Source: Undaria pinnatifida (lineage: Eukaryota > Sar > Phaeophyceae > Laminariales > Alariaceae). Taken from it: 64,000 nt of DNA. This document shows, piece by piece, positions 51,805 through 61,921 of this stretch. Positions within the stretch are counted from its first letter, which is position 1. Each line of letters begins with the position of its first letter. Under the pieces are notes generated by a model. It did not search any database and was not told the DNA's origin. It saw only the letters and a program-made list of their open reading frames with translations. The position numbers and the translations under genes are program-made. The stretch covers positions 14,076,064 through 14,140,063 of the forward strand of contig JABAKD010000001.1 in NCBI GenBank assembly GCA_012845835.1, given 5' to 3'.

Positions 51805-52054
51805 CGTGGCCGGCTACGATAGAGGTACACCACGTTTTTACTGAGGTTCCTTAATTTGAGAGCTTAAGACCACCCCAAAAAACTGATTTGGAGAAAAATA
51901 AAACTGCAACCGGACGAAAAATCCCATTTGGCTTAGGTACTACAACAAGAATGATGAACAAAAATTGCAAATTTCCGATGATTTTGGGTTAAGGAGCCCC
52001 GTCATTCAGATAACAAAGTAGACAAAATGTGCTACCTCTATCGTGGCATGCGTC
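51805..52054 (+). mobile_element. MITE2 copy 5, inside the gypsy remnant
   Basis: Left end GGCTACGATAGAGGTACACC and right end GTGCTACCTCTATCGTGGCA are reverse complements with few mismatches. The interior has GAGGTTCCTTAATTTGAGAG, AACTGATTTGGAG, CTGCAACCGGA, GATTTTGGGTTAAGGAGCCC and CGTCATTCAG. Words related to ACG(T/C)ATG flank both sides on the gypsy strand and may be a 7-bp target duplication. It separates the RNase H end from the linker. Confidence 0.85.
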
Positions 52055-52138
52055 GGCCCGTGGGCGCGAAAAGCGCGAAAAACAGCGGAAATCAAGGGGA
52101 GCTCACCCAAAACGGCGCTATCGGGCTTGGACATCTGC

Positions 52139-52483
52139 CTACCCAAGCCAATGCCAGGGACCGGTGTGAAGGTGGTGTGTAGGCCACAAGCCTTGAAAGA
52201 GGTTTATGGTTTCATCGTCTATAGGGGTGAGGCGTCTAGAACCACTGCGGTCGTGCTCAGTCGCCGGCTGTGGCAGCCGTGAGAAGAAATCAGCAACACC
52301 GAGGGCGCTGCCCTTTCGGTACTGGAGGGTGTAGTCGAATGCGGGGAGATACTCGAGCCACCGCTGGACTCGCGCGCTGTGATCGGATAGTTTCCAGGGC
52401 TTTGTGGTCCCAAGCCGGACCTTCGTGCCCCTAAGGTAGCCTTGAAGGCACTTGATCGCCCACATATTGCTTCCTGCTTCCAA
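52139..52483 (-). pseudogene. Gypsy RNase H C-terminal part
   Basis: AIKCLQGYLRGTKVRLGT, then ARVQRWLEYLPAFDYTLQYR and SALGVADFFSRLPQPATEHD are characteristic of the end of gypsy RNase H and the adjoining segment. RNase H degrades the RNA strand during reverse transcription. The 114-residue frame is open, but upstream continuity is broken. A KALESI-type region appears only after a frame change. Confidence 0.85.
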
Positions 52484-52547
52484 ATCGAGCGGAGTTCGAT
52501 ATCTTTCCGAGTCGAGGGTAAAGCGCGGCTAACATAGGAGATGGGCT

Positions 52548-52736
52548 TTACGAGGAACCGTCGGGCTGCTCCTGCTCAAGCGTAGAGCCAAACCCTTCAA
52601 TGCTGGCGTCGTAATACATACGGAAAGGGCGTGAGCCGTCCTCCACGGCGTCTTGATCTGGGAACACTAGGACAGGTGGATCGGCGAGCCCTGCGAGCAT
52701 GTCATGCACGATGGCTTCTGCGGTCTGCGTGAACAA
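52548..52736 (-). pseudogene. Gypsy RT to RNase H junction
   Basis: DPPVLVFPDQDAVEDGSRPF, then YYDASIEGFGSTLEQEQPDG match the start of the RNase H domain, including the YDAS Asp. It is separated from the RNase H end by a frame change and a stop. Confidence 0.85.
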
Positions 52737-52974
52737 AAATGGACGCCTTTTTGGGTTAAGGTGGTTATCTTGGTCGAATCCGTTTGGATATATATCACCG
52801 GAACTTTCGGGAGTACCAAAGGCTACTCAGGAGAGAGCGCAGCTATTTCAGGTCGCGGGGCATGGGCATGAGAGTCAAATGCGATACTTACTCTGCGTTT
52901 GGGTACACGCCCGCGATCGAAATAGAGTGACCCAAGAAATCCGCGTCCGTTGCGCCGAGCGGGCGTATTGAGGG

Positions 52975-53573
52975 AAAGAGCTTGAGATTGTGCTTGCGTA
53001 GTCGCTCGAAGAGGGAAGGAATGGTCTTAACGTGGGGCGACGGGTCATAATCGGAAATTATTCAATCGTCCAGGTATGCCTCAACCTGTTCCAAGCCCTT
53101 GATATCCCCGTAAACGGCCTTGACTAACCAACCGAGAGATGCGCTTCTGCCCTGAGGCATATCCAGTCATTCTTAAAAGTCCGTTGGGGTGCAAACCACC
53201 GTGAACGGAACCATGTCCTTGTGAGCGAATATCTGGTGGAACGCCGAGGCGAGATCGAAGCAAGAGAAAACGGATAATTTTCCCGGGGATTCCAGGACCC
53301 GACCCACACGCGGGACGGGCAGCTGACTGACTCTGCTGATGTCGTTGAGCTTCTTGTAGGTAACAGTGATCCCGACACCACCGGATTTGTGTGGGACGAC
53401 CGCCAGGGGGCTCGAGTACGGCGAAGTCGAATGTCGGATCAGAACGGCAGTGAGAAATTGATTGAGAGTGGCGTCCATCTCCTTGGGCAAAAGATGCGGT
53501 TGATGCGATGGGGCCGAGAGGTGACAGGTACGCTGCTCTCCGGGACCGAAAGCTTGAAGCGCAATAGAGAGCA
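52975..53573 (-). pseudogene. Gypsy reverse transcriptase core
   Basis: LIRHSTSPYSSPLAVVPHKS, then TYKKLNDISRVSQLPVPRV and FSCFDLASAFHQIFAHKD (motif A Asp kept) are in one frame. After a frame change GLEQVEAYLDD (motif C) lies at 53065-53098, followed at once by TGA at 53062-53064 where a hydrophobic residue is usual. FERLRKHNLKL and GATDADFLGHSIS come next. The enzyme is inactive as written. Confidence 0.9.
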
Positions 53574-53868
53574 AAAGCCAAAATCCGTTCTAGATTTGGA
53601 AAAACCGTCAGGAAATTCACAGCGAACGTCGCCTAGTCGTTCGATGGCCACAGGGATCCACTCCGGGCTACGTAATTCGAAAGCTATGCCGCGTAAATTC
53701 ACCGGAAGACGGTCCCAGGCGCGCAGGAACGAACCACGTTGTTCGGGAAAAAAACGCTCAATCAGGGCGGGCGAAGGCAAGGCCGTCTCCGAAACCGCCG
53801 CAACCTCGGCCACGTCCGTGGATTGGGAGAGGGCGGGGCGCTGTCCGTACGCTGGAAAACATCAATGA
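53439..53868 (-). pseudogene. Gypsy region before the RT fingers
   Basis: LRGIAFELRSPEWIPVAIER, then LGDVRCEFPDGFSKSRTDFG and SSVPVTSRPHRIN match the segment leading into RT in this gypsy group. It shares DNA with the next frame through a frame change at about 53480-53560. Confidence 0.8.
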
Positions 53869-54787
53869 GCGCGCGCATTATTGGGGCGTGTGCGACTCCC
53901 AGAAGGTCGCCGAGCTGAAGGTTGGCCACGCCAACCATGGGAGGGGCCTGTCGCCCTGGGGCGATTGAGTGTTCTTTGGCTAGAGAAGGTCCGACTGAGG
54001 CGTCTTTTCACCGAGATAGGGTCTATAAGAGCTGGTGAGCCGTAACTGCGAACTAAGCTAACCGCGAGAATCTTAGGCTCATCTGACGAAGCGGCGCTAT
54101 CGGCGCCATTGCAACGGGGGTGAACACTGGCACCAGCAGCGAGGGGGATACGTACGGAAGCGGGTGCACCTGTGGGGGCGTGATGGGGAAACGGCAGCTC
54201 CTCGAAAATACCCTTGCCAGATGAATGCGCAGGGAAGAGGTAGTAGGAGCGCGCATTAATCGCAGCCAGCTAAGGCGCCCCAAGAGCGCCGCGCGTTACA
54301 TAACTGAGGGGGAAACGACGCAAGTCCACACGACGAGGGAGCTCATCGGCTGACCAACCCGTAAGAACTGGACGCTCAACGGACGCTTGTCGAAGTTCGC
54401 AGGGGAGAAGATTTGCCGAATCCCCCCCAGGAACGAAGAGCAGAGTCCTTCTCGAATTGAATGGTGGCCAGGTCAGCCAATAGCATCTACTCCAAGACGT
54501 CTCGTAAGATAAAAGCCTGAGGGGAATCAGTGCCAAAAGCGGAACACAACTAAAAGCTGTGGAGGCGGTGGTCCCATTATTAATGTCGACATTGGTGGTA
54601 AAAGAAGCATCGTCGAGCGTAATCGCGCCTCCGACGAGGCTCGGGCTGTGGTCGGAGAGCGAGGGCGTGTCCACGCGGAGGGGGACTGCGCAAGGCACGA
54701 AAGTCAATGCAATGGGGCTGTGGTCGGCTGGCGCGTCATGAAAACGGGTCGAAACCTCCGAAGGAGGACCGGGGCAAGCGCGTGCCG
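53869..54787 (-). pseudogene. Gypsy sequence upstream of RT, unassigned
   Basis: A 145-residue frame at 54270-54707 and a 76-residue frame at 54053-54283 fill the place of the gag-protease junction. I cannot identify an aspartic protease DTG or DSG motif. Assignment rests on position only. Confidence 0.4.
54783..54787. repeat. Copia target-site duplication, left
   Basis: TGCCG directly precedes the left LTR. The identical TGCCG at 61000-61004 directly follows the right LTR. Confidence 0.95.
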
Positions 54788-55207
54788 TGTTGGTAAACTC
54801 GTGGCTTCTGGGGAAAAGATGTTGTATTATTGAGCAATTGCCCTTCTGAGACAGGTAGGCAAGGTGGAGTGAGCAGGGTGGGGGCGCTCGTGGGCGCGCA
54901 CAACGTCACCCTCCGTACCACAAACAATACCCCTAACATGACAATAGCCTGATAGTCAGACCTACAGCAACAATGCCTGAACCTTCCTACTGGATAAGTG
55001 TCCAATGTACCACATACCAATGTACCGACACACACACCTACGGTCTATTGTATAGCTCGTACTTGTGTACAACCTACCGAAGTACCACAAAGAATATTCC
55101 CAGAATATCCAGCATCAACTCACTACAATTGACAATTCAATATTCAAACTATCCAATCAGATGATCTACAGCAGCTCGGCCGATACACACTGCCGCTATC
55201 ACCAACA
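54788..55207 (-). repeat. Copia 3' LTR (420 bp)
   Basis: It begins TGTTGGT and ends ACCAACA, a 7-bp inverted pair containing the TG and CA ends. It is identical to the other LTR except for three scattered substitutions and one patch at 54914-54950. It ends the element because coding runs leftwards. Confidence 0.97.
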
Positions 55208-55214
55208 CCCTCCC
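55208..55214 (-). promoter_or_regulatory. Polypurine tract
   Basis: On the minus strand GGGAGGG stands immediately before the 3' LTR, the expected primer site for plus-strand DNA synthesis. Confidence 0.8.
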
Positions 55215-55278
55215 TAGGGGCTGTTGTATCTACCAGACCCACAACATGCAGTATGACAAACAAAAATAATTCAGACTC

Positions 55279-56334
55279 CTACTTCCTAGAGCCCAATGCA
55301 AAGTCACGGTGAACTTTAAAAATACTTCTCGGCAGAGCCTTCGTGAGGATGTCCGCATGTTGTCTTTCGCTGGGAACATGCGTGATCTCGATCACACCCT
55401 CCTCGGTCAGATTTCTAAGAAAGTGGTGCCTCACGTCGATGTGCTTACTCCTGCTCGAGCTCAGCGGATTCTCTGCAAGCGCAATCGCTCCCTCGTTGTC
55501 CTCAAGGACGTCAATTTTACGAGGCTCCACACTAGGCCTCAAGAACTGAAGCATTCCGTTCACAAACAGAGACTCCTTCACACCATCGCCCATCGCAAGA
55601 TACTCTGCCTCAGAAGTCGACTGCGAAACGCATTTCTGCGTCCAAGAAAGCCAATCTACAAGACAGGCAGTCACAATAACTAGTGCTCCCGAAACTGATC
55701 TACGGTCAGTGGCCTTGCTGGCAAAGTCTGCATCTACGTACACCAACGTGCCTACGTCATCAACCGTACTGTCTCTCTTGTACTTCAGAGTTAGATGTGC
55801 CGTTTCCAGAAGATAGGTCAGAATCTTCTGAGCTGCCTTCCAGTCTCTCTTCTTTGGCTCATGAGAGTGCCTCGCCACCGCCCGCACAGCATTCGAGATG
55901 TCGGGTCTCGTCCCATTGGCGACCCACATCAGGCACCCCACCACCCCTCGGAACGACACATCTCCTGCCTCCTCATCCTCCATCACGGACCTGTTATCGT
56001 TAGCAGGGGAAGCAGGGATCGGGCTGGTGCGACAAATTTTGAATCTCTCAAGCACACTCCTGATGTAACTCTCCTGAGAAATCTCAATCGCGCCAGCCTC
56101 GCGGTCGCGAATAAATGCGCAACAAAGAAAGAACTTGACCTCACCCAAATTCTTCGTAGGAAGAGAATCGCCTAGAGCTTCTACAACCACCTTGGCAAGA
56201 CTCTTAGTTCCTGCATACAGAATGTCATCCACGTGAATCGCAACCATCCCTATCACCTCGTCTCCCATCACGAAACGCAGCACACAGGGGTCACACAGAG
56301 ACTGCTCGAAACCAATCCTCTTTAGATCCGATAC
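55279..56334 (-). pseudogene. Copia pol: reverse transcriptase palm and RNase H
   Basis: In the same frame as the upstream pol region but separated from it by a TGA at 56335-56337. It holds the catalytic motif HVDDILYAG (residues 17-25 from the first Met, His where Tyr is usual), LGEVKFFLCC, GCLMWVANGTRPDISNAV, and RNase H motifs LVYVDADFAS, STSEAEYLAMGDG and DNEGAIALAENP. It ends RSKHIDVRHHFLR, VPSERQHADILTKAL, as in copia elements. Length and order are normal. Only the stop prevents joining to the RT fingers. Confidence 0.95.
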
Positions 56335-58585
56335 TCACCTCTTGCAAAATGTTCTAAATGCCTGCTTCAATCCGTACAAACTCTTGTTCAGACGGACAAC
56401 CTTTCCTGACATCGAACCACAGCCAGGAGGCAACTTCATGAGCACCTCGTGATCCAACGTCGACTGAACAAACGCCTGCTCAATGTCCCAGTGGAGTAAT
56501 TCCAAATCATACTTGCACGCCAATGCTACCAACAATCGAATTGATGCAGGATTTGCAGTAGGCGAGAAAGTCTCAAGATAGTCTACACCATACTTCTGCC
56601 TGAAGCCCTTCGCGACAAGCCTAGCCTTGGCCTTCACTATCTTTCCTGTTTCGTCTGCTTTCCATTTGAAAACCCATCTAGCATCTATCACGTTACAGCC
56701 TATTGGGATCTTTACCGCTAACGTGAACGTTCCTGCCCTTATCAAGCCTTCAACTTCTGCAGACATAGCTCCATCCCAAATCGTGGCGTACTTCGATTGC
56801 CGGGCTTCTTGATAGCTATCAGGCTCAGACTCTACGTCCTGCACTAGTTCTTTCGGCAATTCCACTGCGTCACCTGCTCTCTGCTCCGCCAACAGCGCAT
56901 ATATTATCTCTGCTGCGCAGACGGGCCCTAGAGTGGCCACAAGACCAGATACATTCTGCTTGTTAACTGCACGGGTTTGCGCGCGAGTTCTACCTTCTCT
57001 TACTTCATCATTCTCACGCGCAGGGTTGTTGAAATCAGCTAGCTCAGCTACATGCCGCGGACGACGAGCAACTGGAGGAGATGCCTCTGCCTCTGCCTCC
57101 TGCCCTCCCGGCCCTACAGACTCTGTATCCTGCTCTTCAGGACCCACCGACGCTAGTTCCCCCACATCTTGCCCTCCCTGCCCCTCATCATCGGTGAACT
57201 CAGGTGCTGGAGACGACACAGAGGGAACGGGCGAAGATGGCACAGAGGGGGCAAACGGCGATCGACCTACACTATCTGCGTCAACACTTTCAACCACATC
57301 GACTACTTCACCAGGGGGGACCACTACCTCGTTCGTTGCTGCACCAGAGGGGACCACTGCCGCGTTATTTCGCAACAGTGTGAGGGCAACTCCCCTCCCT
57401 ACATGCGGCCATACCTCGGCTTTTACATCGTTGTCACTTTCCTCCCCTCCCTCCTCCGCGATCTCCATCGGCAACGTAGGTTGCGGTGGAGGGAGTTGTG
57501 ACGGCAACGCCTCCCACGTTACATCCCTCGTTTCCTGAATGGTCCCAGCCTTCGTAAGTACTCTATGACAATCACGCGGGTGGTCTCTCGAAGGACCGAC
57601 ATAAAAGCAACTCTCACCCGTCGGAAACAGCTTCGACGGTCGCTGCCACTTGCAGGACGCCGGTTTCAAAAATTGATAAGGTCTAGCAGGACGAGCTTCC
57701 CCATACCACACTTCATACGGCGACTTGGAATCGGGGCTAGCAGAACAAGCCGTTTGATTAAATGCCTCGTAAGCCCAGTGCACTGCCTCAGCCCAGAGTC
57801 TGTCAGTCTTAAGTAACTGTACATGCCCAAAAAGAACTTTCGCCTGAACACGAGCCGCCATTGCGGCCTCCTCTATCAATCCCAAGGCACGCTCTGCAAC
57901 ACCGTTGTATTGAGGACTGTAAGCTGGGGTGAACTCTTGCTTAATCAAGAGCTCATTGTACACAGATGCAAAATCTCCACCGAAAAACTCCCCTCCATTG
58001 TCAGATCTGACAATCTCAACCAATGATGGGATTCCATCAGCACGCACACTAACAAGAAAACTCCGGAAAGCACTCGCAGCGTCTGATTTACTCCTCAGGA
58101 AATAGATCCATGCACGCCTTGTGAAATCATCCTTCACAATCATGGGGTAATAATTTCCCCCTATGGACACAACGGCCTTCTTCCCTCCCAGGTCAGCATA
58201 AACTCTCCCTAACATTTTATCTGATCTACATTTAGTTTCACGAGCAACCCCTTTTCTAATTGCCTTCGACATCGAACATCCCGTACAAGCATCTAGGCTA
58301 CCAGTCAACTTGATACCCAGTCGCTTTGCAGTAGTACGAAGCAATCCTTCATGTGAGTGAGCATAAATGTTATGAAAGTCATTCACATCCATACTCGTTT
58401 CGTGCTTGAGGTTTGAAGGAGTGAGGGCAGCCAACACGGATCCAATAGAGTCATCACCCACACGATGCGCAGTCGCAACAAGCATGCCATCGAAATTCTC
58501 AAAAGTCACATGTCCGTGGAAAGCAGTCATCACACCACGAGGACCACCAAGACCATTCCATGACTCGCCATCAAATTCTGCGCTG
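56335..58585 (-). pseudogene. Copia pol: integrase and reverse transcriptase N-terminal part
   Basis: A continuous frame of about 750 codons. From the GTG at 58533, residues 54-86 carry the integrase zinc-binding His/Cys pattern ending ACTGC. The catalytic triad is D114, D178 and E214 (YADLGG, RSDNGGEF, NGVAERA), giving DD35E spacing. A Pro/Glu/Ser-rich linker (about 350-520) precedes RT fingers ARWVFKWK, ARLVAKGF and WDIEQAFVQ, then LNKSLYGLKQAFRTF. The frame ends at the TGA 56335-56337. Integrase would insert the DNA copy. Its core looks intact as written. Confidence 0.95.
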
Positions 58586-59045
58586 GGGAAAAAGGGTTGT
58601 ATCCAAATTTGGGACAGTACAGCACATTCTTCAACTCTACCAAAAACTCGTTGTCAGCAGACACGAGCACCAATTCCAGAGTTCCTGAAAGAGCTACCTC
58701 ACAAGTCACGCCACCAATTCCCTTTACATTCTTGTGGCAAGGCTTCACATCCTTCATACACGAGAGAGAATCTGTCATGTGGAAAGCGGTACCTGTGACT
58801 GCATACCAATCTTCGAAACACTTCTTCTTGGTGAAAGTGGCATATTCACGAATAGAATCACGAATAACACGATCACTACCGACGTAGTTCCTCATCCTGT
58901 CCGCCACTTCACTATACAGCGTTGGAATATCAGCGCTATAAGAATTCACCCAATTCACCAGTACAGAGTCATACCACGATGCAAGATACGTGTCATCACT
59001 CCAATCGTTTGAGAAATTTTGGGATAGAAACACCATGGTATCATT
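58586..59045 (-). pseudogene. Copia protease region, catalytic Asp lost
   Basis: The frame contains EDWYAVTGTAFHMTDS, which aligns with the copia protease active site. The residue in the place of the catalytic Asp is Val (codon GTC at 58797-58799), while the following Thr-Gly is kept. Downstream VELKNVLYCPKFGYNPFSP is the usual end of the domain. A frame change in a T/C run at about 58585 separates it from integrase. As written it could not cleave the polyprotein. Confidence 0.85.
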
Positions 59046-60502
59046 TCAGGTATCCCTCAGGTCCGAGTCAGTTTGGGACAGAAGCACTAACAACTCAGAT
59101 ATCTCACCGTTTTCATTCTTGGCGTCCTTGGATGATCCGGTCTGGGAGGGATGAGCGATCACACGAGCCAGACAGTCCTTCACGTGACCGAACTCCCCAC
59201 ACTTGAAACACTTCCCTTGAAACGCCGTTTTCTTAGATGAATCAGACTCGGGGTTAGACCTTGACTTGTAGTTCTGCTTCTTCGCACTCTTCTTCTCAGG
59301 CCTAGACATCAGAGCAACACTGTGTTTCTTCGGACCACCTTGAGTCTGCAAGTCGAGGTACCGTTCACGCACTTTAGTCTCTATGAACGACGGGTCATTC
59401 GGGCAGAACACCACCAGAGTTTCACGCAGAGTCTAATATTCATGCGACAGCCCCTCGAGCATCAGGTTGCACACCTCGCTGTCATCTTTCTTGACTCCCA
59501 GCATTTGAAGCACACTAAGCGTCTCTCTCACAGATGCAAAGAAGATCGAGGGATTCTCATTCGAACGCATGCGCAGTGATTTGAGTTTCTCCTCTTGCAC
59601 ACGAATCTGACTTTGGCTCAACGGCAGAAAATGATATTCAGCGCTCGAAAACCCTTGCTGGAAGAACCAGCGTGGCGAACCATAGTTTTCAGACTATCCT
59701 TCTTCAAGCAGTCGAACAGAAACCACCATGCCATCTCAGCCTGACGCAGCACACCCACACTGAATCCTTTCTCTACCCAGGGGGTCAAGTCGAAACCAAT
59801 GTCAGCAATCGGAATCTCAGTCTCGGAAACAAACGCCTCATACAGATTGTTGTGCCGGGCACTTAGCAGAAAATTCTGCGACCATGAGGGGTAAGACACG
59901 TCTGTCGCATCGAAAACAGGAGCCTTGGGAACTTTGAAAGGACCCCCACCCAACTTCTCTCCTGGATCAGTAATGCCGGCCCCAGGAATCAGATTGTTTC
60001 CACTGGCGACACTTTCCCACCACTTGCTCGACGGAGTAGGTTCGGGAGGAACAGAGGACTGGCTTCCGAGAGCCCTACCTACAGTCCCGGGAACGACAGA
60101 CTGGCTATCCCCACTTCCAATCCCAATCGAACCAAAGCTTGCAGCACCAGCAGAGGAACGATTAACAGCGAATACATTAGGGTTCAAGCCTGAGCCAACA
60201 AGGCTACTACTCCCGACCCCCATGCTGGACACGCCAAGGCCTTGGGCATCGCCGCCCGTACCTCCCGCGGTCCTGCCAGTAGCATCATCGGTAGCATGCG
60301 TACCACCAGCATACTCTGTTCCGCCGCCTCCCGGCGCGACAGCAGACACAGAGGGCTCCACTTGCTCCTTCTGTTGATCGACAAGCGACGTGACTAGAGT
60401 CGTAAGTTGGGACAACTGCGTCTCTAGGGAAAACATCCTCTCACTAACATCCTGCGGATTACTCTGAACTCGGCCACCCGCAGGTGTACCCGGTTCAGCC
60501 AT
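59046..60502 (-). pseudogene. Copia gag
   Basis: It starts MAEPGTPAGGRVQSNPQDVS at 60502 with a Ser/Gly/Thr-rich N-terminal third. The capsid-like middle includes PVFDATDVSYPSWSQNFLLS and EMAWWFLFDCLKKDSLKTM. A frame change near 59660 moves to SAEYHFLPLSQSQIRVQEEK and LMLEGLSHEY, ended by TAG at 59433-59435. After six codons the frame continues to a zinc knuckle CFKCGEFGHVKDC at 59172-59210. Its spacing is CX2CX4HX3C, one residue short of the usual X4. A TGA at 59046-59048 ends it before protease. Confidence 0.9.
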
Positions 60503-60593
60503 GATGAGACAGGTTGATCAGGCCTCTCTCGTACAGCAGTCTAGTGTAGTCCAAGAGGACGATGGAGCAGTAGACACCTTTGACGCTATAGCG

Positions 60594-60999
60594 TGTTGGT
60601 AAACTCGTGGCTTCTGGGGAAAAGATGTTGTATTATTGAGCAATTGCCCTTCTGAGACAGGTAGGCAAGGTGGAGTGAGCAGGGTGGGGGCGCTCGTGGG
60701 CGCGCACAACCTCACCCTCAGGATCACGCTATGCAACTACCCGATAGTCAGACCTACAGCAACAATGCCTGAACCTTCCTACTGGATAAGTGTCCAATGT
60801 ACCACATACCAATGTACCGACACACACACCTACGGTCCATTGTATAGCTCGTACTTGTGTACAACCTACCGAAGTACCACAAAGAATATTCCCAGAATAT
60901 CCAGCATCAACTTACTACAATTGACAATTCAATATTCAAACTATCCAATCAGATGATCTACAGCAGCTCGGCCGATACACACTGCCGCTATCACCAACA
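60594..60999 (-). repeat. Copia 5' LTR (406 bp)
   Basis: TGTTGGT to ACCAACA, as in the other LTR. It is 14 bp shorter because of a different patch at 60720-60742. It would carry the element promoter, but no TATA motif could be fixed. Between it and gag (60503-60593) no clear complement to a tRNA 3' end (TGG start) is seen, so the primer site is not assigned. Confidence 0.97.
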
Positions 61000-61004
61000 T
61001 GCCG
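61000..61004. repeat. Copia target-site duplication, right
   Basis: TGCCG, identical to 54783-54787. Confidence 0.95.
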
Positions 61005-61921
61005 AAACCCGAAGGCGCGGCAATGGCTCGGACTTTATCTTAAAAATTTTCTCGAACGAGGTGGCGTGCAGAATTGTGGGTAAGAGGAGGGGTATGTCGG
61101 CCCGTCCGTATTGTCGGCAAGGAGGTCGCCGAAGGTAGAAAGAACCCGCCCGGGCAAGTTATTTTCTCGCCACAAGCCGGAGTCAATGGCGTCGAGGTCG
61201 TCCCCTTGGAGGCCAATGCCCCATACACATGGCCGAAAGGACTGGTTTCGACTAAATCTTACTACCAATACCCAAACGGTGGCGATTCGTCGCATTGCCG
61301 GGTTTGCCAAAACCTGGTGAAAGTCTGCAAGAACGGAGGTTTCGCGTTCACGCTCCCAAAACGATGTGACTGAAACCACGAACGCTATGGCCGATGTGTT
61401 TGTGCAATTTGGAATCTGATGAGCGAAATCTGATCTTCAATGCACGGTGGTTGTAGAAGAGGCCCGCTGTCTCCGCCATCATCTACTGCTCTGCGCAGGA
61501 ACATGAAATACCGTCGACGACAAACGCCTACGGTTTCCATTTGCGAAAAAATGAAGGGAGACTGCCAAAACAACGCTACCTTTCCCGAGGAATACTCGCG
61601 TGTAGGGTCAAACCCCAAGGGGGGCGAGCCGTCGGAGGGTATGGTTGAGGCGCGCAGTGCAGCTCTCTGGGGGCGCTGGGTCGCCAACGCGAGACGCGAG
61701 GTCGGGTCTGCGGTCACCGGCTGGGAGGCGTTATCGCACAAACAAAAAAAAAAAAAACCCAAAAGGGGTTCAATCAGCGCCCATCGGCCGAATATCAACG
61801 GGGGCAACGGGCTCGGGGCATCTTGTGCTTGGCACGAGGAGTGAATCATCCGACGCCGGCGGGCAGGTAATCCGGTTGCGTTAGCCGGAGGTTATGTAGT
61901 CGCCACTGGTTCAACGGGTGT
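61005..61921 (-). pseudogene. Probable gypsy 5' half, proximal part
   Basis: The sequence adjoining the copia insertion continues the GC-rich style of 53.9-54.8 kb. Frames of 114 (61035-61379) and 154 (61385-61849) residues on the minus strand, and 134 on the plus strand (61440-61844), overlap, with no motif recognised. Membership in the gypsy element is inferred from its position between the pol half and a zinc-knuckle trace at 63.4 kb. Confidence 0.35.

Larger units (their letters stand above)
50807..54787 (-). mobile_element. Ty3/gypsy element, 3' (pol) half
   Basis: On the minus strand the parts follow pol order: protein upstream of RT (54.7-53.8 kb), RT (53.8-53.0), RT to RNase H junction (52.7), RNase H end (52.5-52.1), linker (51.8-51.2) and an integrase N-terminal trace (51.0-50.8). 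All are interrupted by stops and frame changes. MITE2 lies inside at 51.8-52.05 kb. The 5' end of this half is cut exactly by the copia element at 54788, and gypsy-like sequence resumes beyond 61004. No gypsy LTR was identified. Confidence 0.75.
54788..60999 (-). mobile_element. Complete-length Ty1/copia LTR retrotransposon, coding-dead
   Basis: This 6212-bp unit has LTRs at both ends, a 5-bp target duplication TGCCG, and a polypurine tract. Its gag-pol order is copia type: gag, protease, integrase, reverse transcriptase, RNase H, all on the minus strand. The coding region carries two frame changes (about 59660 and 58585) and three in-frame stops (TAG 59433-59435, TGA 59046-59048, TGA 56335-56337). 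It therefore cannot make its own full polyprotein. It sits inside the gypsy remnant. Confidence 0.97.

Noticed and set aside
55309-58026. Plus-strand frames opposite copia pol
   Set aside because: They are shadows of the minus-strand pol, whose motifs are unmistakable.
60560-60593. Copia primer binding site
   Set aside because: No TGG-starting complement to a tRNA 3' end is seen next to the 5' LTR. A half-tRNA primer could be used but cannot be shown here.
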